21,577 bases of DNA from a virus, in the IMG/VR virus record IMGVR_UViG_3300037459_000052, positions 1 through 21,577 of that record; one strand, written 5' to 3'. Both the position numbers and the translations under genes were made by a program. The notes under the pieces were generated by a model. That model did no database searches. It saw only the letters and a list, made by a program, of their open reading frames with translations, and was not told the origin of the DNA. Positions 7,222-14,842 of this stretch are shown piece by piece (the first letter of the stretch is position 1; each line of letters opens with the position of its first letter).

Positions 7222-7536
7222 ATGCAGCAAAATCAACCAAAGCTACCGCCGATCACCTATTTTGTGGTGCAACCCCATGTATTCCAGAAAGTGGTCAACA
7301 AGCTGAGTGAACTGCCCTACAACGCGGTATCGAACGTACTGCAGGATCTGATCGGTACCTCGAGGGCGATGTTCGGTGAGCCCCCAATTACAGCAAAGTT
7401 CCGGGGCCCCGGCGGGCAGGTGGTGACCGATCAGCCCGGAAACGGCGACGTCAAAGAGCCCGGGGCGCCCGTCGACGGTCTAGACCTTGACGATAAAGAA
7501 ACTGGACAATCGGAAGATGGGAGCGCAGAATCATGA
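7222..7536 (+). CDS. Small acidic-tailed protein of unknown function before scaffold
   Basis: 104 residues from the ATG at 7222, chosen because AGGAG at 7211-7215 lies 6 nt before it; an in-frame TTG at 7204 has no such site. The N-terminal half is Pro/hydrophobic and probably folded (ITYFVVQPHVFQKVVNKL, then a helix with VLQDLIG). The C-terminal 45 residues are Gly/Asp/Glu-rich and probably disordered. It overlaps the scaffold gene by 4 nt (ATGA), so its product may be made in step with scaffold. I recognise no family; a small head-assembly factor is only a positional guess. Confidence 0.6.
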   Translation: MQQNQPKLPPITYFVVQPHVFQKVVNKLSELPYNAVSNVLQDLIGTSRAMFGEPPITAKFRGPGGQVVTDQPGNGDVKEPGAPVDGLDLDDKETGQSEDGSAES

Positions 7537-8579
7537 ATGAGCGTACAGACCAGCCGTCTAAAGTCTCCACCAAGGAGGAGGTCCGACCTGCCGATGAGCA
7601 TGTTGTGACGTCCGACACTGATTTCATTGTCGGATCCTTGCAGGCCCCTGAAACGCCCACCCCCGCCGCGTCCGACGACAACTCGGACCAAACGACCCAG
7701 GCCACGGCCGCCTCGGACGACAAACAGCAACAGCCTCACAAGCGCGATCGCAGTGCAGAGCGCAAGATTGGGAAATTAACTAAAAAACTTTCCAACCTTG
7801 AAACCTCTCGCACCGAGGACCGCCAGCAAATTGAGCGCCTACAAGGTGAACTGGAAACTTTGAAACAGTCCACGGCCGCGGCTAGTCCGGAGCCAGAACT
7901 GAAAGATTTCGCTTCACCGCAGGAATATGCGAAAGCATTTTCTAAGTGGGAAACCGGCCAGAAAGCCGCGTCCTCAAAAAAACCTGCTGACACCAGTACC
8001 CAACAGGGTACTCGGGATCCCAATGCGCACGCACAGCACGACAACCCTGGCAAGACCGAACCCGATAAGGAAGTGATTGACTTCCAGTCTCGGGGTAAGA
8101 AAAAGCTAGGCGACGAGTTCAGTGAGGCACTAGAGATCCAAAACACCGCTGTCGATACTGATATGGCTGATTTTTTAGTCGATTCAGATTTCGGCCCGGA
8201 GATTTACGTGCACCTGGCCAACAACCAGGAAGAAGCGCGCAAGATCTTCGACTCGGGAAGCCGCCGTAAAATGGCAGCCCTCGAAGCGCTGGAAGTCAAA
8301 GCGAAAGCGGGTGATCTCGACATCGAGGGGCAGGTCATCGTTGAAACTGGCGATAAGGGCCCGGCCACTGGTGGCAAGAAAACAAGCAAGCTAGGCGCGC
8401 AGGATAATGATGATCCGGACGGCAAGCCTGCTGCTAAAGAAACAAAGGCGGAAGATCCGCCGGATACCCGGGGCGGAGGCAATGCACCGCTGAAGCCGGA
8501 TCCGAATACCGAATCGATGGACGATTATGCAATCCGGCGCCAGAGAGAACTACGTCAGGCGAGGGGTTTACCGACTTAA
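7533..8579 (+). CDS. Scaffolding protein (P22 gp8-like role)
   Basis: 348 residues, highly charged, low in hydrophobics and Trp/Cys-poor, directly upstream of coat, which is the standard scaffold position. Residues about 70-113 form a coiled coil (RSAERKIGKLTKKLSNLE onward). A middle helical region (about 190-260, MADFLVDSDFG ... RRKMAALEAL) precedes a disordered acidic stretch. The last 20 residues include a basic helix (YAIRRQRELRQARG), as in scaffold tails that bind coat. P22 gp8 is 303 residues. Scaffold co-assembles with coat into the procapsid and leaves before DNA filling. Assignment rests on position and composition more than on sequence identity. An A7 run at 7976-7982 lies within it. 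Confidence 0.8.
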   Translation: MNERTDQPSKVSTKEEVRPADEHVVTSDTDFIVGSLQAPETPTPAASDDNSDQTTQATAASDDKQQQPHKRDRSAERKIGKLTKKLSNLETSRTEDRQQIERLQGELETLKQSTAAASPEPELKDFASPQEYAKAFSKWETGQKAASSKKPADTSTQQGTRDPNAHAQHDNPGKTEPDKEVIDFQSRGKKKLGDEFSEALEIQNTAVDTDMADFLVDSDFGPEIYVHLANNQEEARKIFDSGSRRKMAALEALEVKAKAGDLDIEGQVIVETGDKGPATGGKKTSKLGAQDNDDPDGKPAAKETKAEDPPDTRGGGNAPLKPDPNTESMDDYAIRRQRELRQARGLPT

Positions 8580-8582
8580 CGA

Positions 8583-8601
8583 GGGCCGATGTAGTTGGCC
8601 C
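8583..8601 (+). other. Short hairpin upstream of coat gene
   Basis: GGGCC (8583-8587) and GGCCC (8597-8601) can form a 5-bp stem with a 9-nt loop, in the 39-nt gap between scaffold and coat. It ends 7 nt before the GGAGG ribosome binding site (8609-8613), so it could tune coat translation or mRNA ends. The stem is short and may be chance. Confidence 0.25.
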
Positions 8602-8618
8602 GCTGATTGGAGGCAATC

Positions 8619-9842
8619 ATGGCCAATACATTAATCAACCCGAGCATCATCGCCAAGGAGGCGCTGTTCCATCTTGAGAACAACGTCATCATGGCGCAAA
8701 AGGTGCATCGCCAGTACAAGCGAGAGTTTGTCAAAATCGGTGACTCAGTCACCATTCGTAAGCCGGTTAAATTCATTGTCACCGATGGTGCTACCCGGTC
8801 CAACCAGGATGTTATCGAGGAAACTACCTCGATCGTCATCAACCAGCGCAAGCATGTCTCCTGGAACTTCTCAACTCAGGATCTAACCCTGACGATCGAG
8901 GAGTATGCCGAGCGCTACATCAAGCCGGCCATGATTGTGCTGGCGAACAACGTCGACCGCGCATTGTGTCTTGAAGGTTCCAACGAGTTTTTCAACTCGA
9001 CTGGTACGCCTGGAACAACCCCTGCAGATTTCGCGGTCCTGGGTGATACTGGGCAAAAAATGGATGAGGAACCAGTACCGGATGATGGCCTGCGGACCTT
9101 GGTGTTGGATCCTGCCGGCCGATGGGGCCTGGCTAATGGCATGGGTGGCACTGGATCTGGCGGCATCTTCAACGCTGAGATTGTGCACGGAATGGTTCGA
9201 CGTGGCCGCCTGGGTGAAATCGCGAATTTTGAGATCTTCGGTGATCAGAATATCGTCAGCCATACCGTCGGCACTCATTCAGGTTCGCCACTGGTTAATG
9301 ATGCCGCATTCGCAAACGATACCGACGTGGTGGCGTTCGATGGCATGGTAGGCACAGTGGTAGGTGTCTTCAAGAAGGGTGATGTTTTTACTATTGATGC
9401 CGTGAACAGCGTTAACGATGTGTCCAAGCAAGATTCTGGTCAACTGCAGCAATTCGTTGTTCAGTCTGATGTTAACTCATCATCAGGTGGTGGATCTGTA
9501 ACCGTGTTTCCGGATCTGAACGACGGAAGTACTCCCAGCACCGCAGCATTTCAGACAGTTACCGCGCTGCCTATCAACAATGCCCCCATTACCATCCGCG
9601 GTGTCTCGGCCGTCGCTTACCCGCAAAACCTGGCATTCCATATGAATGCCCTGGCGCTGGTAACGGTTCCACTGGAATTGCCTGATTCGGCAGTCTTCAA
9701 GGCGCGCGCTGATTGGCGTGGTTACTCGATTCGAGTTATCAAGGATTACGATATCGACTCGGACGAGGAAATCATCCGTCTGGACATCCTGTACGGGGTC
9801 AAGGCAATATACCGTGAGCTCGGCTGCCGCCTCTGGGGTTAA
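8619..9842 (+). CDS. Major capsid protein, P22 coat (gp5) family
   Basis: 407 residues from the ATG at 8619, set by GGAGG at 8609-8613 (5 nt spacing). Family marks: the N-terminus MANTLINPSIIAKEALFHLENN, then GDSVTIRKP near residue 48 in the N-arm/E-loop region, and the C-terminus (RLDILYGVKAIYRELGCRLWG type ending, LYGVKAIY then GCRLWG). These are typical of the P22 coat family with the HK97 fold; P22 gp5 is 430 residues. A Gly/Ser/Asp-rich central region (about 230-320) probably corresponds to the inserted I-domain. It forms the icosahedral shell after co-assembly with scaffold. It is the best-conserved marker of the virus type in the window. Confidence 0.95.
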   Translation: MANTLINPSIIAKEALFHLENNVIMAQKVHRQYKREFVKIGDSVTIRKPVKFIVTDGATRSNQDVIEETTSIVINQRKHVSWNFSTQDLTLTIEEYAERYIKPAMIVLANNVDRALCLEGSNEFFNSTGTPGTTPADFAVLGDTGQKMDEEPVPDDGLRTLVLDPAGRWGLANGMGGTGSGGIFNAEIVHGMVRRGRLGEIANFEIFGDQNIVSHTVGTHSGSPLVNDAAFANDTDVVAFDGMVGTVVGVFKKGDVFTIDAVNSVNDVSKQDSGQLQQFVVQSDVNSSSGGGSVTVFPDLNDGSTPSTAAFQTVTALPINNAPITIRGVSAVAYPQNLAFHMNALALVTVPLELPDSAVFKARADWRGYSIRVIKDYDIDSDEEIIRLDILYGVKAIYRELGCRLWG

Positions 9843-9926
9843 TCCAGAGTCGTGGCAAACCAGCTGATCAATAGCGTCGCTGGCACTGAGTCGGCGACAT
9901 TTATGCCCACCAATCAGGAGAAATCT

Positions 9927-10301
9927 ATGAACCAACGAAAAGAGGCGCCGGTTGAGCGCTGCTTCCTTTATTCTCTCGCGTACCCAGCCGGCAAGATATT
10001 CACCGGAGCTGAGGCAATCGAGAAAGCCCTGGAGGGGGAGTGGAAAGATACTCCACCACCCGCCGAACTGCTCGCACAGACCGCCCAGGCGGACGCTGAT
10101 ACCGGGAGCGCATTACAGGAATTGAGCGAAGCCAACCAGGCTTTGGTCAAGGAACTGGAAACCGCCACCAGCGAACTGCAAGCAGCCAATCAACGTGCTG
10201 ATGACGCCGAGGCCAAGCTGGTCGAAGCTGAAAAACAGCTGGCCGCTCCGGAACATAAAATAGCGGCCGCCGTGAAAGGTAGCAAGGATGCTAGCAAGTG
10301 A
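9927..10301 (+). CDS. Small coiled-coil protein between coat and connector
   Basis: 124 residues from the ATG at 9927, with AGGAG at 9916-9920 (6 nt spacing). An in-frame GTG at 9852 would add 25 residues but has only a weak site. Residues 1-45 are globular (RCFLYSLAYPAGKIFTGAEA). Residues about 65-112 are a long Ala/Glu/Leu coiled coil (SALQELSEANQALVKELE onward), ending in a Lys-rich tail. It overlaps the gp4-like gene by 14 nt. It has no obvious P22 counterpart in this slot. A head-completion or connector-associated role is a positional guess. Confidence 0.65.
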   Translation: MNQRKEAPVERCFLYSLAYPAGKIFTGAEAIEKALEGEWKDTPPPAELLAQTAQADADTGSALQELSEANQALVKELETATSELQAANQRADDAEAKLVEAEKQLAAPEHKIAAAVKGSKDASK

Positions 10302-11448
10302 GCTCATATCGCGGTCACTGCGATTAATCAATGAACCCGGGCGAGGGGCAACTCTCGACCCGGCGGATCAGAGCGACGCGCTCACAGCGCTGATCGAGGT
10401 CCTCGACAGCGAAAGCGTCTCAAAACAATTTATTCCCGGGGTCTCCCGGCATTTCTACTCGATGATTTCCGGCAAGTCGATCTATACCTATGGCGCTGGA
10501 TCAGGTGCTGACCTGCGCTCTGATGATTTTGGCAGCTTGCGATCGGGCCTCGGGGATCCGGCGCCGGTCACGATCGAGTTCGCCTTTATTCGTTCGGGTA
10601 CGGTCATTAATGATAACGAGATAGTCGACGAGTTTCGTTTCGAGGCCACGGGTACCTGGTCCCTCGATTCGGATCCGGACGTGAAGATCGTCAATAATCA
10701 GTTTTCGGTTGAACAGCCAGCCGGCGCAACTGCATCAAGCCAGGTGCTGGTTGGGCTGACGGCCGGCCGTGACTATGTACTGCGGGTTGATGCCGAAGTA
10801 TTTAACGGTGATATCGATATCCAGCTGCGCGACAGTGCCGCGGCATTTCAAACTTTTACGATCGATTCATCCGGTTTCTTTGATTTTGTTTTTACCTGGC
10901 CATCGGTCGTGGCGCCAGACATTAACCTGGTCACGGATCTGGCTACCGATGATATCCGATTCAATTCAATATCATTGATCGAAGAAGGCAAGCGCGATCG
11001 GCTCGAGCTCCCTGACTCTCGAGGATCTGATTACACCATCAGGATCATTGATCAAACGCAATACAATCGCCGGTTCACTAAAGGCACAGGCGGCCGTCCG
11101 TATCAGCTTTTTTATAATCGCGCATTCGACGAGATAGGGGAGCTCCGATTTGATAACTCAGCGATCACTGGGGATATTTTGGTGCTGAATGTCCTGACCA
11201 ATCGCGCAGCAATACGCACTGTCAACGACACCATCAGGCTAAACCCGGAGGGGATTAAGTGGCTGCGTTATGCGCTGGCCGATCACATAGCGCCGGAGTA
11301 TGGAAAGGAATTAACGCGCCGCCAAATCATTGTCATGAATACAGCCTGGGACTTGCTCGCTGCGTCCAATACCCGGATCAATACCCTGGGTGTTGATCGG
11401 GCACTGCGCAACCGGCCAACTTTCGATATTAACAGGGGAGATCCTTAG
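10288..11448 (+). CDS. gp4-like head-tail connector (tail accessory factor) with inserted jelly-roll-like domain
   Basis: 386 residues. The N-terminal part (1-104: LISRSLRLINEPG, DALTALIEVLDSES, SGKSIYTYG) and the C-terminal part (about 240-386: SDYTIRIIDQTQYN, PYQLFYN, GIKWLRYALADHIAPEYG) together match the P22 gp4 family, which binds the portal ring and starts head closure. P22 gp4 is only 166 residues. The excess is mainly residues about 105-240, a beta-rich insert with TWSLDSDPDV, LTAGRDYVLRVDAEV and DDIRFNSISLIEE. This order resembles carbohydrate-binding-module-type jelly rolls. The insert would project from the neck between two strands of the core. Insert boundaries are approximate. 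The start overlaps the preceding gene by 14 nt. Confidence 0.8.
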   Translation: MLASELISRSLRLINEPGRGATLDPADQSDALTALIEVLDSESVSKQFIPGVSRHFYSMISGKSIYTYGAGSGADLRSDDFGSLRSGLGDPAPVTIEFAFIRSGTVINDNEIVDEFRFEATGTWSLDSDPDVKIVNNQFSVEQPAGATASSQVLVGLTAGRDYVLRVDAEVFNGDIDIQLRDSAAAFQTFTIDSSGFFDFVFTWPSVVAPDINLVTDLATDDIRFNSISLIEEGKRDRLELPDSRGSDYTIRIIDQTQYNRRFTKGTGGRPYQLFYNRAFDEIGELRFDNSAITGDILVLNVLTNRAAIRTVNDTIRLNPEGIKWLRYALADHIAPEYGKELTRRQIIVMNTAWDLLAASNTRINTLGVDRALRNRPTFDINRGDP

Positions 11449-11450
11449 AC

Positions 11451-13013
11451 ATGGGCCTCAGGAATATAATTGCAAAGCGCGACCAAACGCAAACCTCACT
11501 TGGCAATCCCCTGGCCGGCGGGCTGGTTTTTCTGTATGAGCCTGGTACCACGACGTTTATTCAGTCCTTTTCAAATTTCGAACTGACGACAGCGCACGAG
11601 TCGCCGGTCAAGCTGTCCGGATCCGGTCGCGCGAATATCTGGATTAACCAAGATTGTGATATTCGCATCGAGGACCGCAATGGCAACCTGATTCTGACCG
11701 AGGATAATGCCAACCCTGATGGATTGACCTCGAGCGATGATGGTACCAATTTAATTTCGAATCCTAGCTTTGAAAGCGACACCGATGCTGATGGCACCCC
11801 AGATTCCTGGACGCTGGTCAATGATCCGGCATCCACCAACGCCCGCGATACCAGTGAATCAACGGATGGTGCGGCCTCATTTCGATTTACTTCGGCAGGA
11901 TCCGGCGGCGGCACACTGACGACCACTAACTTTTTCCCGGTTAATGGCGTTGACAATCTGCAGGTAAATTTCGATATTCGCTCAACTGATGCAACAGTCA
12001 AGAATATTGTCCGGGTTGAGTGGTATGACATTAGCCAGGTAGCAATATCTAATACTGATGTCTATGACTCAGTTACGAATCCAACGGCATTCGAGAGTCA
12101 GAAAATAGCAGCGATCCCACCAGCTACAGCACGATTTGCCAAAATTAAATTAATCGGTATTGATCCGTCAGTTGTAAAAACTGGATCCACTTTTTTCGAT
12201 AATCTCAATGTTTTCTACCCGATAACCTCGTCTGGGATCTTCGATAATGTCACGATCCAGAATAACGAAATCATCACCACTAATGTTGACGGGGACCTGG
12301 AGCTGAACCCGAACGGGGTCGGTAGTGTGAAGGTTAAGAATGATCTTGATGTTGTCGGCGATGTTTTAACCGATGCGACCCTTAAACCTTTGGGTGACAC
12401 TGCATCTGGTGATGCTGCTGCTGTGGGTTACACGGCCACCAGAGGTATTATTATACAAGGTCAGGGGTCGCTTAATGATGTAACGATTAAAAATGATGCG
12501 AGTGCTGCGGTAATTCAAATACCAACAGGAACCACAACGGTAAAATTCACCACCGGAATATCAGTGGGTGCGGCTACAGCGCAAGCGGGCGGGGTGGCAT
12601 TTCCTGCAACCGCAGTAGCGGTATCAGACGTAAATACACTAGATGATTATGAGGAGGGGACATTTACCCCTGTTACCTCCCCCCCAGCTACTTCATATAC
12701 GGTTCAAGGAGGCGATAACACTAAAATTGGAGACCGGGTATATTTTAATATTTCCTTAGTTATTAATCTTATTGGTTCTGGTGGCACTACCACTATCGGT
12801 GGTTTGCCTTTTACCATTGGTGGAAATACGCACATTTCTGCAGTTAGAGCAACAACAAGTGCTACTAGCATCGTATCTATTACTGCCCGATTGCCCGCAA
12901 GCGGCAATGTTATTAATTTAAGAAGTAGAACAGCCGCATCCGCTAGTGATGGTTCAAATGCAATATTTCAAGACTCAACAACGGTTGAGGTATCAGGATT
13001 TTACGGAGTATAA
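11451..13013 (+). CDS. Tail fibre / receptor-binding protein with tailspike-type head-binding N-terminus
   Basis: 520 residues. Residues 1-85 (GNPLAGGLVFLYEPGT, then SGSGRANIWI, CDIRIEDRNGN) match the N-terminal particle-binding domain of P22-tailspike-like fibres. Residues about 98-258 (NLISNPSFESD ... DGTPDSWTL ... TFFDNLNVFYP) look like a CBM4/9-type jelly roll. Residues about 285-312 (DGDLELNPNGVGSVKVKN) are a common shaft motif. From about 397 (LDDYEEGTFTPV) a C-terminal beta domain follows that often forms the fibre tip. No enzyme active site is visible. AGGGGAG at 11434-11440 precedes the start. The last 375 nt are AT-rich and lack GATC, unlike the 5' part, suggesting that the tip was swapped by recombination. 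Confidence 0.85.
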   Translation: MGLRNIIAKRDQTQTSLGNPLAGGLVFLYEPGTTTFIQSFSNFELTTAHESPVKLSGSGRANIWINQDCDIRIEDRNGNLILTEDNANPDGLTSSDDGTNLISNPSFESDTDADGTPDSWTLVNDPASTNARDTSESTDGAASFRFTSAGSGGGTLTTTNFFPVNGVDNLQVNFDIRSTDATVKNIVRVEWYDISQVAISNTDVYDSVTNPTAFESQKIAAIPPATARFAKIKLIGIDPSVVKTGSTFFDNLNVFYPITSSGIFDNVTIQNNEIITTNVDGDLELNPNGVGSVKVKNDLDVVGDVLTDATLKPLGDTASGDAAAVGYTATRGIIIQGQGSLNDVTIKNDASAAVIQIPTGTTTVKFTTGISVGAATAQAGGVAFPATAVAVSDVNTLDDYEEGTFTPVTSPPATSYTVQGGDNTKIGDRVYFNISLVINLIGSGGTTTIGGLPFTIGGNTHISAVRATTSATSIVSITARLPASGNVINLRSRTAASASDGSNAIFQDSTTVEVSGFYGV

Positions 13014-13015
13014 AA

Positions 13016-13354
13016 ATGCAAGCAATCGTAATATGTATAGGAACTGATCGCCACAATGGTGTTCGGGCTCGACTATCTTTAATCCACTATGACGATGATG
13101 GCGAAGAACTATCCGAGCAATACCACTCTGTCGCGCTAATGCCCGGTGATGACACCAACCAGGCGCGCAAAGCTGTTGAAGATCATATAGGTACCAAGCG
13201 CGGTGGTGTTGCTGGCGCGCCTTGGCCAACAATTCCAGATAAAGAATGGTCGAAAGTCGAACTGATGTGTAAACTTCTGCACACACCTGAACTTATTGCT
13301 GCGCGCCAGGTTGTTTTGGATGCAGAGGCAGCAGCGAAAGAACCCGCCGACTAG
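13016..13354 (+). CDS. Small protein after tail fibre, function unknown
   Basis: 112 residues, starting 2 nt after the fibre stop, with GGAG at 13005-13008 inside the fibre gene's end (7 nt spacing). Features: a beta start (IVICIGTDRHNGVRARLSLI), an acidic patch (DDDGEEL), a segment with PWPTIPDKEW, and a helix with HTPELIAARQ before a short Ala/Glu tail. The position suggests a fibre partner or assembly chaperone, and I recall similar small genes after phage fibres. I cannot name the family. Its first 60 nt share the AT-rich character of the fibre tip; the rest returns to the genome average. Confidence 0.55.
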   Translation: MQAIVICIGTDRHNGVRARLSLIHYDDDGEELSEQYHSVALMPGDDTNQARKAVEDHIGTKRGGVAGAPWPTIPDKEWSKVELMCKLLHTPELIAARQVVLDAEAAAKEPAD

Positions 13355-13372
13355 TAGGCGCCTGGTGTTGTA

Positions 13373-14842
13373 ATGGCAAAGCGAGTCCAGATCCCATTTG
13401 TCGGCCAGCAATCGGTGAGCCGATCTGTCCTGGTGAATAACCAGGAAACCGTTAATTTCATGAATGCAATCAAGGGATCAGGTGCGAAGGCGCCTATAGT
13501 CCTCGAGACAGCGCCTGGCCTGGTGGATCTCGGCTCCTCTGTCATCGGCAACGGACCGCTGCGATCGCCGCAGATGGTGAACTCGAAAATACGTGCTGCT
13601 GCTGTTGTTGGTGATCTCTATGGCGTATTTGGTGATCGCCTGATTCAGCAGACCAATGATATCGGGAATATCGACGTAGGTACCCTGAACAGCACCGGGG
13701 ATTCCGGCACTGTGCGGATGGCTCGAGGCCGCAGCCATATCATGATGGTGGATGGCACCGACGGCTATACCTATGACGGCACCACGTTTGCGCAGATCAC
13801 GGATCCGGACTTCCCGTCAAACCCCACGCACTGCATTTATATCGACGGCTTCTTTGTCGTTAACGATGCAGATACAGATAATTTCTTTATTTCGGCAGTC
13901 GAGGATCCGACCGACTGGAACGCGCTTGATTTTGAGGCCGCCGCGGTGGCGCCGGATGCCGCGCTGGCTCTGGCAGCGACTGAGTCAATATTGTGGATTA
14001 TCGGCGATGAGACCGCACAGGGTTACTACAATGACGGCAATCCCGATTTCCCCTATACCATTATTCTAAGTGCTACCCAGGAAGTCGGGATACTGGCGCC
14101 ACAGTCGATCGCTGAATCCGATGACGGTATTTTCTACCTGGCAACAACGCCAGAAGGCGGCCGGTTTGTTTATCGGATACGGGGAACCCAGGGGCAGGTC
14201 ATCAGTCAAGATGAGCAGGAGTCGTTTCTAACGGATATCACAGATCCGTCTGACGCCTATGGCTTCATTTACAAGCAAGCTGGCAAATCATTTTATGTGC
14301 TTCAGCTTGGCGCTAGTACGGGCAACGACCCGCGGCCCAGTAATACGATGCTTTTTAACATCAAAGCGGCGGCCTGGGAGAGGCGAGAAATCAATGACGG
14401 CAGCGCCTGGCGCGCAGCTGGCCATGGCATTCTCGGCGGTGACAATATCGTAGGCTCGAGACTTCAGGCGCAGTCCCTTCGGCTAGATCTTAATAACTTT
14501 CAGGATGCTGGCCAGGAAATGATCCGCCGTCGGCGATCACAGATCCTTCATCACAATAATTATACGTTGACATTTTGGTCCCTGGTCATTGACGTTGAAG
14601 GCGGTATCGGTACACCAGAAACCCCGAATCCCATTATAAAAATGCGTTATTCAGACGATGGTGGCGTAACCTGGTCCAGTTGGCTCGAAGCTCCGGTCGG
14701 TGCTGCGGGCGCGACTCGTACCCGTGTCAAATATAGCAAACTCGGATCCAGCCGGAACCGGGTATTTGAAATCGAATTTTCTGGTGCCAATAACCTGACC
14801 ATCGTGGGCGCCTATGCGGTCGTGGTAGCCGCAGCAGACTGA
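13373..14842 (+). CDS. gp10-like tail hub / packaged-DNA stabilisation protein
   Basis: 489 residues, close to P22 gp10 (472). In P22, gp10 follows gp4 onto the neck and plugs the head so that packaged DNA stays in. Family-like features: the N-terminus KRVQIPFVGQQSVSRSV, ETAPGL near residue 45, a beta-propeller-like series of GD/DG turns (VVGDLYGVFGDRL, MMVDGTDGYTYDG), then PTDWNALDF, and a C-terminal RYSDDGGVTWSSW ... KLGSSRNRVFEIEFSG ending. There is no signal peptide. Only a weak GGTG motif (13364-13367) precedes the ATG. In P22 it directly follows gp4; here the fibre and one small gene lie between. Confidence 0.88.
   Translation: MAKRVQIPFVGQQSVSRSVLVNNQETVNFMNAIKGSGAKAPIVLETAPGLVDLGSSVIGNGPLRSPQMVNSKIRAAAVVGDLYGVFGDRLIQQTNDIGNIDVGTLNSTGDSGTVRMARGRSHIMMVDGTDGYTYDGTTFAQITDPDFPSNPTHCIYIDGFFVVNDADTDNFFISAVEDPTDWNALDFEAAAVAPDAALALAATESILWIIGDETAQGYYNDGNPDFPYTIILSATQEVGILAPQSIAESDDGIFYLATTPEGGRFVYRIRGTQGQVISQDEQESFLTDITDPSDAYGFIYKQAGKSFYVLQLGASTGNDPRPSNTMLFNIKAAAWERREINDGSAWRAAGHGILGGDNIVGSRLQAQSLRLDLNNFQDAGQEMIRRRRSQILHHNNYTLTFWSLVIDVEGGIGTPETPNPIIKMRYSDDGGVTWSSWLEAPVGAAGATRTRVKYSKLGSSRNRVFEIEFSGANNLTIVGAYAVVVAAAD

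Noticed and set aside
7976-7982. A7 run in the scaffold gene as a programmed -1 frameshift site
   Set aside because: A -1 slip would reach a TGA three codons later (7988-7990), giving only a truncated scaffold. No downstream stem-loop or extended frame supports a programmed event.
9852-9926. GTG-start extension of the small coiled-coil gene
   Set aside because: A good AGGAG with 6-nt spacing stands before the ATG at 9927, and the GTG has only a weak site. The added residues look unlike the rest.
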